A stretch of DNA of 12,670 bases from Anaerolineaceae bacterium. GTDB lineage: Bacteria; Chloroflexota; Anaerolineae; Anaerolineales; Anaerolineaceae. The stretch spans positions 1 to 12,670 of the forward strand of contig JACZIY010000101.1 of assembly GCA_014860845.1 (NCBI GenBank), given 5' to 3'. The position numbers and the translations under genes were made by a program. The first letter of the stretch is position 1. Every line of letters begins with the position of its first letter. Shown piece by piece: positions 1 to 6,460 of this stretch. The notes below the pieces were generated by a model that ran no database searches, was not told where the DNA came from, and worked only from the letters and a program-made list of their open reading frames with translations.

Positions 1-1182
1 AGGTGTATAAACACTCGAATTGCTCACAAGATGCGAAATATCTGCAACAACGCCTGGTCCTACCCAATCTTCTATGGGTGTCTGTCCAATACTACGTCCA
101 TTGGGATAGAAGTGTTTTTCGCCATCCATATGGGTTGCCAGGTGAATGGAAGCATTACAGATTGAACCATTGCGAGCCATGCCATAATGTGCTCCACCCA
201 CACGTTTGAAGTATTTCACAGAAAGGGGCTCATAATTTGCCCACTGTGGAGAACGCACACTGAAAGGCACTGTCATATCAAACATCTCAGCTTTTTCCAT
301 TTCAGCAAAGAATTCTTCTGCTTTCATCCACTCAGGTGCCTGATAAGCGACTACACGTGCCCAGGCTGTCTCTACTTCCATGAATGGAATCGGTTGGCAA
401 GCGATCCAGGCGCGCTGGTTCTTCAGTTCGCTTACCTGACCGACAATTGATTCAACAAAGATGGAATGATGCTTGGGCATTGTGACATGCGTCATTTCGT
501 AGTACCAATCCTGTGGGAACATTTCATCCCATGTCTTACCGTATTTTGCTTTGAGTTTGGCTTCAGCTTTATTAAATTCATTTTCATGAAGACGACGAAT
601 GGGTGTATTCATTGGATGTTCAATACTTCCACAATCAACGCCCACCCATTTCAACTTTTTGTCCAAAACCCACTGGAAGAATTCGGGAGAAGGACCGGGA
701 TGACGAACCAGAAAACCAAATTCCTTTGATTCCACCCCACCTTGTGCTTTGGGATTCACCACATCTGGTTTATCCCAGGAATAACGGCTGTATCCGGTAT
801 AAATTACCAGAATATCGCCTTCTTTAACATCAACGACTTTCTCAATCATTTCCGGTGTGTAAAGACCATAATCTTCCACCATACCGGAAATATCCGCCAC
901 CACACCGACACCACTCAAATCTTCAAGTGGTATATCAGAAATTGCCCGTCCTCCGGAATGGTAAGCTGTCTCCCCAACCAGGTGAGTACCGACTGTGTTA
1001 CTCCAATTCAAGATCTGTCCATTAGCGCCAGCTCCACCACCATAAGCACCGGTAACACGCTTGAAGAAATGAACTTCTAAGCTTTTGTCTCCGGGGAATG
1101 GGGGCGTGAAAATGCTGCAATCCTGGGTCAGATCATACAATTTGGCTTCAGCCATCATCTTAATAAATTTTTCACGATCCAT
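1..1182 (-). CDS. Tandem cyclase-family hydrolase (kynurenine formamidase/isatin hydrolase superfamily), 3' end outside the window
   Basis: The first 394 residues are visible and the frame stays open to the left edge, so the protein is longer. The start ATG (1180-1182) has GGAGGG five bases upstream. Domain 1 (about residues 5-282) looks like a complete cyclase: a DLT opening, a GTH motif near 65-67, VVADIS at 94-99, GDILVIYTG at 122-130 and GVDCGSIEHP at 181-190. Domain 2 begins near residue 300 with the same order of blocks, FDMTVPFS, then HLATHMDGEKHF at 347-358, then VVADIS. Domain 2 keeps the HxxTHxDxxxH metal-binding pattern known for this family, while domain 1 reads TVGTHLVGETAYH and lacks the first His and the Asp. 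Family members usually have one domain of roughly 200-330 residues and open cyclic amides or formamides. It is the third gene of the fdrA operon. The substrate is unknown; a purine- or ureide-derived ring is plausible from the neighbours. Confidence 0.85.
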   Translation of the reverse strand, partial: MDREKFIKMMAEAKLYDLTQDCSIFTPPFPGDKSLEVHFFKRVTGAYGGGAGANGQILNWSNTVGTHLVGETAYHSGGRAISDIPLEDLSGVGVVADISGMVEDYGLYTPEMIEKVVDVKEGDILVIYTGYSRYSWDKPDVVNPKAQGGVESKEFGFLVRHPGPSPEFFQWVLDKKLKWVGVDCGSIEHPMNTPIRRLHENEFNKAEAKLKAKYGKTWDEMFPQDWYYEMTHVTMPKHHSIFVESIVGQVSELKNQRAWIACQPIPFMEVETAWARVVAYQAPEWMKAEEFFAEMEKAEMFDMTVPFSVRSPQWANYEPLSVKYFKRVGGAHYGMARNGSICNASIHLATHMDGEKHFYPNGRSIGQTPIEDWVGPGVVADISHLVSNSSVYTP

Positions 1183-1236
1183 TGTTCCCTCCAAAAAGGT
1201 TAAAAATAAAATTTTGTAAACATTAATCATTTGCTA

Positions 1237-1272
1237 AAGGTTATCTCGCAAAACTTTAAAGTAGATAACCTT
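1237..1272 (-). repeat. Intercistronic hairpin between the DUF1116 gene and the cyclase gene
   Basis: A perfect 10-base inverted repeat (AAGGTTATCT at 1237-1246 and AGATAACCTT at 1263-1272) encloses 16 bases that themselves hold the palindrome ACTTTAAAGT. It lies in the 99-base gap after the DUF1116 stop codon. No T-run follows on the minus strand, so it is more likely an mRNA processing or stability element than a terminator. Function is inferred. Confidence 0.5.
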
Positions 1273-1281
1273 ACAACTTCG

Positions 1282-2529
1282 TTATATCTCGTATTTTTCA
1301 GCGAATGCAACCAGAGCATCCTCGAAGCATTTCATTGGAGCGCTGACTACACCGGCACCCACCTGGCCTACACCAGGATCTTTGTGAGCCACACCAGTAT
1401 TCACACGAGGCGACATATTGGTTTCAACAACCTTGCGGATATCGACACCGGTTGGGGTGCCGCGGAAATCCAGGAAAGGAATATTGAAATGTTTGTGTTC
1501 ACCAAAGGTAATCTCATACATATCCAGGGTGGTGTTGATCGCGTCACGCGGGGTACCACCAATGAAAGTAACCAGAGCTGGGGCAGTTGCCATGGCAAAA
1601 CCACCTATACCAGCAGTTTCGGTAATAACACTATCGCCAATATCCGGGCAGGCATCATCTTCTCCAAAACCGGGGAAATACAATGCTTTTACTTTTGGTG
1701 CTGGAGCAGTGAACCATTGATCACCTAAACCACTGACGCGTATTCCCCAATCGGTTCCATTTCGTGCCATCACGGTAACGATAGTGGATCCTTCCACATT
1801 GTGTCCAGCCTGTGTCATTGTCTTGCAACCAGCCATAACAGGGTTCAGGATTGACAGGGCATTTTCACCCAGGAACTTGACCACTTCTGCAGCCTGTGTC
1901 AAATCAATAGCCGTTTTAATAATATAGGGGGCTAAGAAATTCGTGTAAAGTAAGGATGCTGCATCCAGTCGGTTGTGGCCATCGTCACCCATGTGTAAGG
2001 CTTTGGCCAGTAAAGTGCGGATATCAAGCCCACCCATTTCTTTCAATGCACGGTCAACTGCCGGTCCTAAGACTTCGTTGAGCCATTTCATGCGGTTGAT
2101 GACCTCTTCACTGTAAGCACCCATGCGCAATACTTTTCCACGACCTTCGTTCAAGCCAGAAAAAGCTTTGTAACCAGTGGTTGTATTTTCAACGATATAT
2201 ACCATCATGGATGGAGACATTACACCAGCCATTGGACCCGTGGAGTCATAATGATGGCAGGGGGCAAATTCAATTTGTCCACTTTTCAAAATGGTTTCAG
2301 CTTCTTCCACTGATTTTGCCATCCCTTCCAGGAACATGGCACCAATCATCGCGCCACGTACAGGACCAGACATGCGTTCCCAGGTAACAGGAGGCCCAGC
2401 ATGCAAGAATAATTTATCATGCATTCCAGGGATTACATCCCTGGCTTTAGCGACGCCCACCAGTACGGGTCGGGCTTCCATAAAGGCATCAATTGCTTTT
2501 TGATTTGCCTGATCGATATTAATTGTCAT
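1282..2529 (-). CDS. allG: DUF1116 protein, YlbE/AllG-like putative oxamate carbamoyltransferase subunit
   Basis: 415 residues, close to the E. coli YlbE/AllG length. The start ATG has GGAG seven bases upstream. Conserved-looking blocks are HAGPP at 43-47, CHHYDSTGPMAGVMSPSM at 91-108, HMGDDGHNR at 179-187, a long Gly/Thr-rich block from MAGCKTMTQAGHN (232-244) to RVSG (264-267), and GIGGFAMATAPALV at 317-330. The Cys/His/Asp-rich block suggests a substrate or metal site, but no residue role is proven here. In E. coli this protein with FdrA (AllF) and YlbF (AllH) makes oxamate carbamoyltransferase, which converts oxalurate and phosphate to oxamate and carbamoyl phosphate in the cytoplasm. It lies 50 bases after the fdrA-like gene on the same strand. 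No AllH-like gene follows; the next gene is the cyclase. The family call is firm; the exact reaction is inferred by homology and neighbourhood. Confidence 0.88.
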   Translation of the reverse strand: MTINIDQANQKAIDAFMEARPVLVGVAKARDVIPGMHDKLFLHAGPPVTWERMSGPVRGAMIGAMFLEGMAKSVEEAETILKSGQIEFAPCHHYDSTGPMAGVMSPSMMVYIVENTTTGYKAFSGLNEGRGKVLRMGAYSEEVINRMKWLNEVLGPAVDRALKEMGGLDIRTLLAKALHMGDDGHNRLDAASLLYTNFLAPYIIKTAIDLTQAAEVVKFLGENALSILNPVMAGCKTMTQAGHNVEGSTIVTVMARNGTDWGIRVSGLGDQWFTAPAPKVKALYFPGFGEDDACPDIGDSVITETAGIGGFAMATAPALVTFIGGTPRDAINTTLDMYEITFGEHKHFNIPFLDFRGTPTGVDIRKVVETNMSPRVNTGVAHKDPGVGQVGAGVVSAPMKCFEDALVAFAEKYEI

Positions 2530-2579
2530 TTCTCAACTCCTTTTGTTCAGTTTCAAAATTCATCCAATAAGCGCAATTC

Positions 2580-4307
2580 TTAACTGAATTTCTTCATACG
2601 TTCAAGAATAGCTGCTAACTTTTCATTACCACCCGCAGGGGGCTTCCATTCCACATGGACGACCGGCACTTCTTGTTTAACCAGATCTTCAGCAAATGAT
2701 TCAAGGCCGACATTGATGGCCATAAGTTCTTTATCCAGAGTCGATAAGTCAACTGAGGTAAAGACATATTCATCTTCTGCTGTTTCATTCAATGCCCGCA
2801 GGATACTGCCTGCATAGCGAATGACCTCTTCATTACTGGAAGAAACCCAGGCACCGGCTGCACGCATTTGTGCAATCTGATTGTCCAGGTTTTGAGGATC
2901 TTCATCGGTACCGGTGGCAACCACCACAACTTCCAGATAACGACCGGCTTTTTCTGCTTCAGCTTTTGCTTTGGCGACTGCTGGTCCTAATTCACTGGCT
3001 GGATCGGGATGTGAACCATATCCGATTACCACATCCAGCATGATCACTGCTACTTCTGGATCTTTGCTTTCTTCCAACAAGCGCCGAATACGCATTTCAT
3101 TGTCCATCATGGGGTGTAAACGGCCTACTGTGAATTCATCTTCACCCAGGTCAACAATGCTGTGTTCTTCACTGGTTAATGAATCTTTGAGTTTATTTTC
3201 TTTAATGATGGGAGCATTTGCCCATACGCGGCCAATATAATCTTCCAATAGGAATTGAGCTTCGTAAGCTAATGTGCCGCCCGAGAAGAGTCCACGGAAA
3301 TATTTTTGACCTGCTGCAAATTTTTCAACGTGCAAAACAGTTGCACCAGAAAGATCAGGCATTTTATTTGCCAATTCCACTGCTAAAGCAGCGGCATCAT
3401 CCATACCGGTTGCAAACCACAAATTGCCATCACGTCGCATGGTTGGTTTTCGGGCAATAAAGTTTATGACAACAGGTTTATTTATCTGCCGAGCTTTTCG
3501 AATAACTTTCGCAGCCATTTTGGGGGCTGGCGGTTTTGATACCAGGGTAATCACACGCGTACCTGGATCTCGCGACAGAACGTCCATGGCCATTAAGAAT
3601 GTTGCTGCCCCAATGGCATCTTTTAAATCACGTCCACCGGTGCCAATACCGTGGGTAATACCACTGCCCAGCTGGTGAATGCGGGTTGTAACCTGTTGTA
3701 ATCCTGTGCCAGCAGCAGCTACCACCCCAATAGGTCCTTTGCGAATTTTGTTAGCAAATCCCAGTCCATTTCCACTGATCATGGCTGTGCCACAATCCGG
3801 GCCCATTACCAGAAGGCCTTTTTCAGCGGCTTTGGCTTTTAAGGAAACTTCATCTTCTACGGAGACATTATCACTGAACAGAAAAACGTGTTTTCCCAGA
3901 TCCAATGCCTGACGGGCAACGTTGGCAGCAAAGCGACCAGCGACGGAAATGAGAACCCAGCTGGCATCCGGTAACATTTCTGCTGCACTCGCCAGTGTTT
4001 TGGGACGATATTCCTGATCCACATTTGATTTTTTACGGGCTAATAATTCATCCACCTGACCAATTGCACCTAAAGCAGTGTCCGCATCAGCAGCTCGAAC
4101 CACGATAACAAGATCGTCTGCCTTGGATGCCATTACTTCCGGTGTGACCAGATCAATATGAGCAAGAATTTCTTTATTATCTTCGGTACCCATCACCACA
4201 CCGGCATCATCGACGCCATCCAATTGGGCGAGGGAACGTTGCAGTTGCATCAGAACCGCGGAATCGAAATAAGATCCGGATCTAATTTCTGCTCTTATAA
4301 CAGCCAT
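2580..4307 (-). CDS. fdrA: FdrA/AllF-like acyl-CoA synthetase-fold protein, putative oxamate carbamoyltransferase subunit
   Basis: 575 residues, slightly longer than E. coli FdrA. The start ATG has AGGAGG seven bases upstream. The fold resembles succinyl-CoA synthetase. An N-terminal CoA-binding-like part contains MGPDCGTAMISG (168-179) and GPIGVVAAAGTGLQQV (191-206), then the Gly-rich loop THGIGTGGRDLKDAIGAA (218-235). A later part has FSGGTLAYEAQFLL (341-354), GRLHPMMDNEMR (395-406) and the beta-subunit-like DVVIGYGSHPDPASEL (425-440). The His-containing loop phosphorylated in true succinyl-CoA synthetase is not apparent (INFIARKP stands in the comparable region), so this is probably not a thiokinase. 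The C-terminal block VINVGLESFAEDL-type (530-542) with VVHVEWKPPAGG (549-560) is retained. It is the first gene of the operon with allG and the cyclase, behind a long leader. The carbamoyl-transfer role comes from E. coli AllFGH. Confidence 0.88.
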   Translation of the reverse strand: MAVIRAEIRSGSYFDSAVLMQLQRSLAQLDGVDDAGVVMGTEDNKEILAHIDLVTPEVMASKADDLVIVVRAADADTALGAIGQVDELLARKKSNVDQEYRPKTLASAAEMLPDASWVLISVAGRFAANVARQALDLGKHVFLFSDNVSVEDEVSLKAKAAEKGLLVMGPDCGTAMISGNGLGFANKIRKGPIGVVAAAGTGLQQVTTRIHQLGSGITHGIGTGGRDLKDAIGAATFLMAMDVLSRDPGTRVITLVSKPPAPKMAAKVIRKARQINKPVVINFIARKPTMRRDGNLWFATGMDDAAALAVELANKMPDLSGATVLHVEKFAAGQKYFRGLFSGGTLAYEAQFLLEDYIGRVWANAPIIKENKLKDSLTSEEHSIVDLGEDEFTVGRLHPMMDNEMRIRRLLEESKDPEVAVIMLDVVIGYGSHPDPASELGPAVAKAKAEAEKAGRYLEVVVVATGTDEDPQNLDNQIAQMRAAGAWVSSSNEEVIRYAGSILRALNETAEDEYVFTSVDLSTLDKELMAINVGLESFAEDLVKQEVPVVHVEWKPPAGGNEKLAAILERMKKFS

Positions 4308-4334
4308 TTTTCAACCTCCTCATTAATTGCAGAC

Positions 4335-4376
4335 AAAACCAGGCGAGTAGCAATCAGCCATTCGCCTCATCGTTTT
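4335..4376 (-). promoter_or_regulatory. Hairpin in the fdrA leader next to the ribosome binding site
   Basis: On the minus strand AGGCGA and TCGCCT (4362-4367 and 4341-4346) pair six bases around a 15-base loop. Just outside, AAAAC and GTTTT can extend the stem across a small internal loop. The structure ends about 20 bases upstream of the AGGAGG of fdrA and could influence translation. It is seen only as base complementarity. Confidence 0.35.
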
Positions 4377-4543
4377 AATTCTGCTCGACAATAAAATATT
4401 ATTTTCGGATCCATTAAAAGTTGCCGTCATACAACTTACTCTGACAGGGTGTTTTCACAGCAAATGCTTGAAGAACCTATAAGGCGCGGAAAACACCAGG
4501 GAAACAATAAAAATCAATCAATTGATTGGTTTCAGGATAAAAC

Positions 4544-4575
4544 GGTGTGAATTAATTGTCAGATGTTAGACAATT
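4544..4575 (-). promoter_or_regulatory. Operator-like element at the start of fdrA transcription
   Basis: AATTGTC and GACAATT form a 7-base inverted repeat with an 8-base spacer (4554-4575), starting within a few bases of the predicted transcription start. Read on the plus strand, TCAGATGTTAGACA (4559-4572) matches TCTGATGTTACACA (5657-5670) in the GNAT leader at 12 of 14 bases, and GGTGTG lies at a similar distance beside both. The GT-N3-AC core (TGT-N3-ACA on the minus strand) recalls GntR/FadR-type sites, but no regulator gene is in the window. Confidence 0.5.
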
Positions 4576-4583
4576 GTTCCTTT

Positions 4584-4612
4584 AGTATAGCATTTCCAGG
4601 ATTTTGAGTCAA
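4584..4612 (-). promoter_or_regulatory. Sigma-70-type promoter of the fdrA operon
   Basis: On the minus strand TTGACT (4607-4612) and TATACT (4584-4589) are separated by exactly 17 bases, with TG one base before the -10 (extended -10). Predicted transcription starts near 4577. The same -35, spacing, TGC and -10 occur upstream of the GNAT gene at 5707-5735, which makes both more credible. Confidence 0.75.
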
Positions 4613-4765
4613 TTTGTGAAAATAATCTCAATTAAATAGACATTTTTCCAGGACATGCTGCCAACTTTTTTCAACTTGTAAATGTTCTACCGATATTTTT
4701 CAGCTAATCGGTTTTTAATTTCGTTCCAAAATTACTTACTTATTACCAATAAACAACCACTCATT

Positions 4766-4794
4766 AAAAAAGGAAGGATCATTCGATCCTTCCT
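4766..4794 (-). terminator. Intrinsic terminator of the GNAT-like gene
   Basis: AGGAAGGATC and GATCCTTCCT (4771-4780 and 4785-4794) form a perfect 10-base stem with a 4-base loop. On the minus strand six T residues follow at once. It lies 15 bases past the stop codon of the gene at 4809-5531 and should isolate that gene from the fdrA promoter region. Confidence 0.85.
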
Positions 4795-4808
4795 GATTAT
4801 TAAATTAT

Positions 4809-5531
4809 TTAGAGTTTGAGCTCCGGCATACGCATTACTTCATTGGCTTTGCGAACTTCATCGGTTGGATTGAAGTCCATTTGATTACCAATGTAGTTGG
4901 GCAACCAATTCTTGAGGCTGGCATTCCATGAATCCTGATTGACCAAATAAATTCGTGCGCCACCTAATTCATGTTGATACTGTGGCCAGGGTAAGGTTGG
5001 CTGTGCCATTGCCAGACCAGCCATGCGCCAACCGTTATAGCTTTCAAACGTTGACCACCATTGCTGTGCTTTGCAAACTTCTAATGCGTAATAGGTTTTG
5101 GCATAATACATTGCCCAACCTACTTTTCCTCTACGGGAGAAAGCCATCGTATGAAGACTGATTGCTGTATCTTTGTCCCAAAAACGACCATTGGCAAAAC
5201 CAACAAATTCTCCATCAATCATGCCAAGCAGAGTGAAGGCATCTTTAATTCTCTTGCGCTTCACAGCCAGAATTTCACCATAAACACGAACACCCACGAT
5301 GTCATAGAAGTCTTTTTCTTCTTCCATCACAAGTTTCATGAAGTCAAGTAATTGGGGGATATCATCATTGGTCATGGCGCGGATGAACATGGTGCGACCA
5401 TCTTCTAACAAGAATGAAGAATCCTGCCAAGGGGGTAAATTCATTGGAGGTGCTTGCAGCAATCCTTCAATTTCTGAGACATCAATCGACATCTTTTCTA
5501 CTGATACTGGTACTGGGGGTGTTAATTTCAT
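4809..5531 (-). CDS. GNAT-like N-acyltransferase of unknown substrate
   Basis: 240 residues from the ATG at 5529-5531, chosen because GGAG lies seven bases upstream (GAAGGAGTTTATAAAATG). An in-frame ATG 26 codons earlier has no good site and lies inside the leader. Residues 1-40 form a Pro-rich extension (LLQAPPMNLPPWQD). The GNAT-like core runs from about 46 (GRTMFIRAMTNDDIPQLLDF) through LLGMIDGEFVGFANGRFW (101-118) to a possible acetyl-CoA loop RRGKVGWAMYY (133-143). After that come Trp-rich segments (QQWWSTFESYNGW, 156-168) and a C-terminal NWLPNYIGN block. The core is plausible but the CoA loop is not textbook, so the family call is moderate. It is a single-gene unit with its own promoter and terminator. 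Its promoter and leader elements match those of fdrA, so it likely serves the same physiological response. The substrate is unknown; an amine, amide or ureide intermediate would fit the setting. Confidence 0.6.
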   Translation of the reverse strand: MKLTPPVPVSVEKMSIDVSEIEGLLQAPPMNLPPWQDSSFLLEDGRTMFIRAMTNDDIPQLLDFMKLVMEEEKDFYDIVGVRVYGEILAVKRKRIKDAFTLLGMIDGEFVGFANGRFWDKDTAISLHTMAFSRRGKVGWAMYYAKTYYALEVCKAQQWWSTFESYNGWRMAGLAMAQPTLPWPQYQHELGGARIYLVNQDSWNASLKNWLPNYIGNQMDFNPTDEVRKANEVMRMPELKL

Positions 5532-5604
5532 TTTATAAACTCCTTCGACAATAATATTGGGGGATACCCATTTTTTAACCCGAGCTTTAAACTTCCGGTT
5601 AGCT

Positions 5605-5616
5605 GACAATAAAATA
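5605..5616 (-). promoter_or_regulatory. 12-mer shared by the GNAT and fdrA leaders
   Basis: TATTTTATTGTC on the minus strand occurs here, 74 bases before the GNAT start codon, and again at 4387-4398, 80 bases before the fdrA start codon. Both copies are followed by AGC after zero or one extra base. It adds to the shared promoter and operator-like element. Role unknown. Confidence 0.4.
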
Positions 5617-5642
5617 CCCGACGCAGACTTGTTATACGACGG

Positions 5643-5672
5643 GGTGTGCCAATAATTCTGATGTTACACATC
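5643..5672 (-). promoter_or_regulatory. Operator-like element in the GNAT gene leader
   Basis: GATGT-TAC-ACATC (5660-5672) is a perfect palindrome with a 3-base centre. With the flanking TC and the GGTGTG at 5643-5648 it matches the element at 4544-4572 in front of fdrA. Here it sits about 30 bases into the transcript, whereas at fdrA it touches the transcription start. A repressor or roadblock site is one reading; the regulator is unknown. Confidence 0.5.
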
Positions 5673-5706
5673 TCTCACTACGAATAATAAAGGCTAGCAC
5701 TCTATT

Positions 5707-5735
5707 AGTATAGCAAACTCAAAAATTTGAGTCAA
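5707..5735 (-). promoter_or_regulatory. Sigma-70-type promoter of the GNAT-like gene
   Basis: On the minus strand TTGACT (5730-5735), 17 bases, and TATACT (5707-5712) with TG one base before the -10 give the same architecture as the fdrA promoter. The predicted transcript starts near 5700 and has a leader of about 170 bases. Confidence 0.75.
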
Positions 5736-5803
5736 TAATATTTGTCCGACAATTACATGATTTTTGGACTTATTTTTTTACCAATTCTTAAAACAGATTT
5801 TTC

Positions 5804-6460
5804 TTAATTTTCTACCAGAAGTCGTGTAATCATTTCAGACAGATAACTGCTTGGTGGCGGCCCAATAATCACTTCTCCATTAACCAGAAACGCTGGGGTT
5901 ATGCTCAATCCATATTCACCAGCCAGATTCATGCTGTGAACCACTTTATTCATATACAAACCCTGATCAACGCAGGCATTAAATCTATCAGCATCCAGAT
6001 CCAACATCAAGGCATATGATTTCAACCCTTCAACCGAGAAACCGATAGAGTTTTCAAATAAAAGGTCATGATATTCCCAAAATTTATCCTGGTCAAAAGC
6101 ACATTGAGCAGCATTGGCAGCTGCCCGCGAAGCACTGCTGATATGAGCATTATCTCGCCAGATAAATTTCACCTTACCTTCATAAAGGGCGAGTATCTCA
6201 TCCAGCACCCCGGCATTGTGCCAAAGCTTGCATCCACTACAGGCATAATCACCATACTCGATGATGGTAATGGGGGCGTTTTCAGCTCCTAAGAATGGAT
6301 CAAGCACCAGACGTTCCTCGGGCACAGGTGAATATTGCTCTTTCGGAAATAGAATTGCAATAATCCCCAGAATAATTATGATGGAAACAACTATTATGAT
6401 GGATTTGTTATTTTTCCAAATCTTTTGTAATCTTTGATCGAGAGGCAAAATTGAATCCAT
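5804..6460 (-). CDS. Membrane-anchored DsbA-family thiol-disulfide oxidoreductase
   Basis: 218 residues. A basic N-terminus is followed by one hydrophobic anchor (about 20-38, Ile-rich), then a thioredoxin-fold domain facing outside. The active site is CSGC at 74-77, preceded by ITIIEYGDYA, and the cis-proline is in ITPAFLVNG (187-195). An additional Cys pair (C120 and C163) resembles that of BdbD/DsbA-type proteins and may form a structural disulfide. The likely job is to form or exchange disulfides in exported proteins. No DsbB/VKOR partner is in the window, so the electron acceptor is unknown. The start ATG has only a weak, distant GAGG. A candidate promoter lies at 6511-6539. It is transcribed away from terC and does not appear functionally tied to it. 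Confidence 0.88.
   Translation of the reverse strand: MDSILPLDQRLQKIWKNNKSIIIVVSIIIILGIIAILFPKEQYSPVPEERLVLDPFLGAENAPITIIEYGDYACSGCKLWHNAGVLDEILALYEGKVKFIWRDNAHISSASRAAANAAQCAFDQDKFWEYHDLLFENSIGFSVEGLKSYALMLDLDADRFNACVDQGLYMNKVVHSMNLAGEYGLSITPAFLVNGEVIIGPPPSSYLSEMITRLLVEN

Larger units (their letters stand above)
4308..4577 (-). promoter_or_regulatory. Long 5' leader of the fdrA operon
   Basis: About 270 bases separate the predicted transcription start from the fdrA start codon, and I see no gene in it. It contains a perfect 9-base stem (GGTGTTTTC at 4448-4456 with GAAAACACC at 4489-4497) closing a 32-base interior, and a second hairpin near the ribosome binding site. It also holds the 12-mer TATTTTATTGTC (minus strand, 4387-4398), which is repeated at a similar distance from the start codon in the leader of the neighbouring GNAT gene. 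I do not recognise a known riboswitch class. Length and structure suggest RNA-level control, which is inference. Confidence 0.45.

Noticed and set aside
1231..1728. Plus-strand open frame of about 165 codons opposite the DUF1116 gene
   Set aside because: It lies almost wholly antisense to a clearly conserved gene, lacks recognisable domains and has no convincing ribosome binding site. It is a shadow frame.
2580..4307. Calling the fdrA-like gene a succinyl-CoA synthetase
   Set aside because: Fold blocks are similar, but the phospho-His loop is not seen and the adjacent DUF1116 gene points to the FdrA/AllF family.
4448..4497. Purine, guanidine/ykkC or preQ1 riboswitch in the fdrA leader
   Set aside because: A stem is present, but the conserved core nucleotides of these classes as I know them do not appear. 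It is reported only as an unclassified structured leader.
4689..4716. ACCGAT/ATCGGT stem followed by T residues on the plus strand
   Set aside because: The stem has only six bases with a 12-base loop, and no plus-strand gene lies upstream for it to terminate.
5532..5609. Earlier in-frame ATG giving 26 extra residues on the GNAT-like protein
   Set aside because: The extension overlaps the leader with its shared 12-mer, has no good Shine-Dalgarno site, and the downstream ATG has an ideal GGAG seven bases away.
5641..5656. TGGCAC (minus strand, also at 8299-8304) as a sigma-54 -24 box
   Set aside because: No GC pair or TTGC-like -12 box stands at the required spacing in either place, and a good sigma-70-type promoter explains the GNAT gene.
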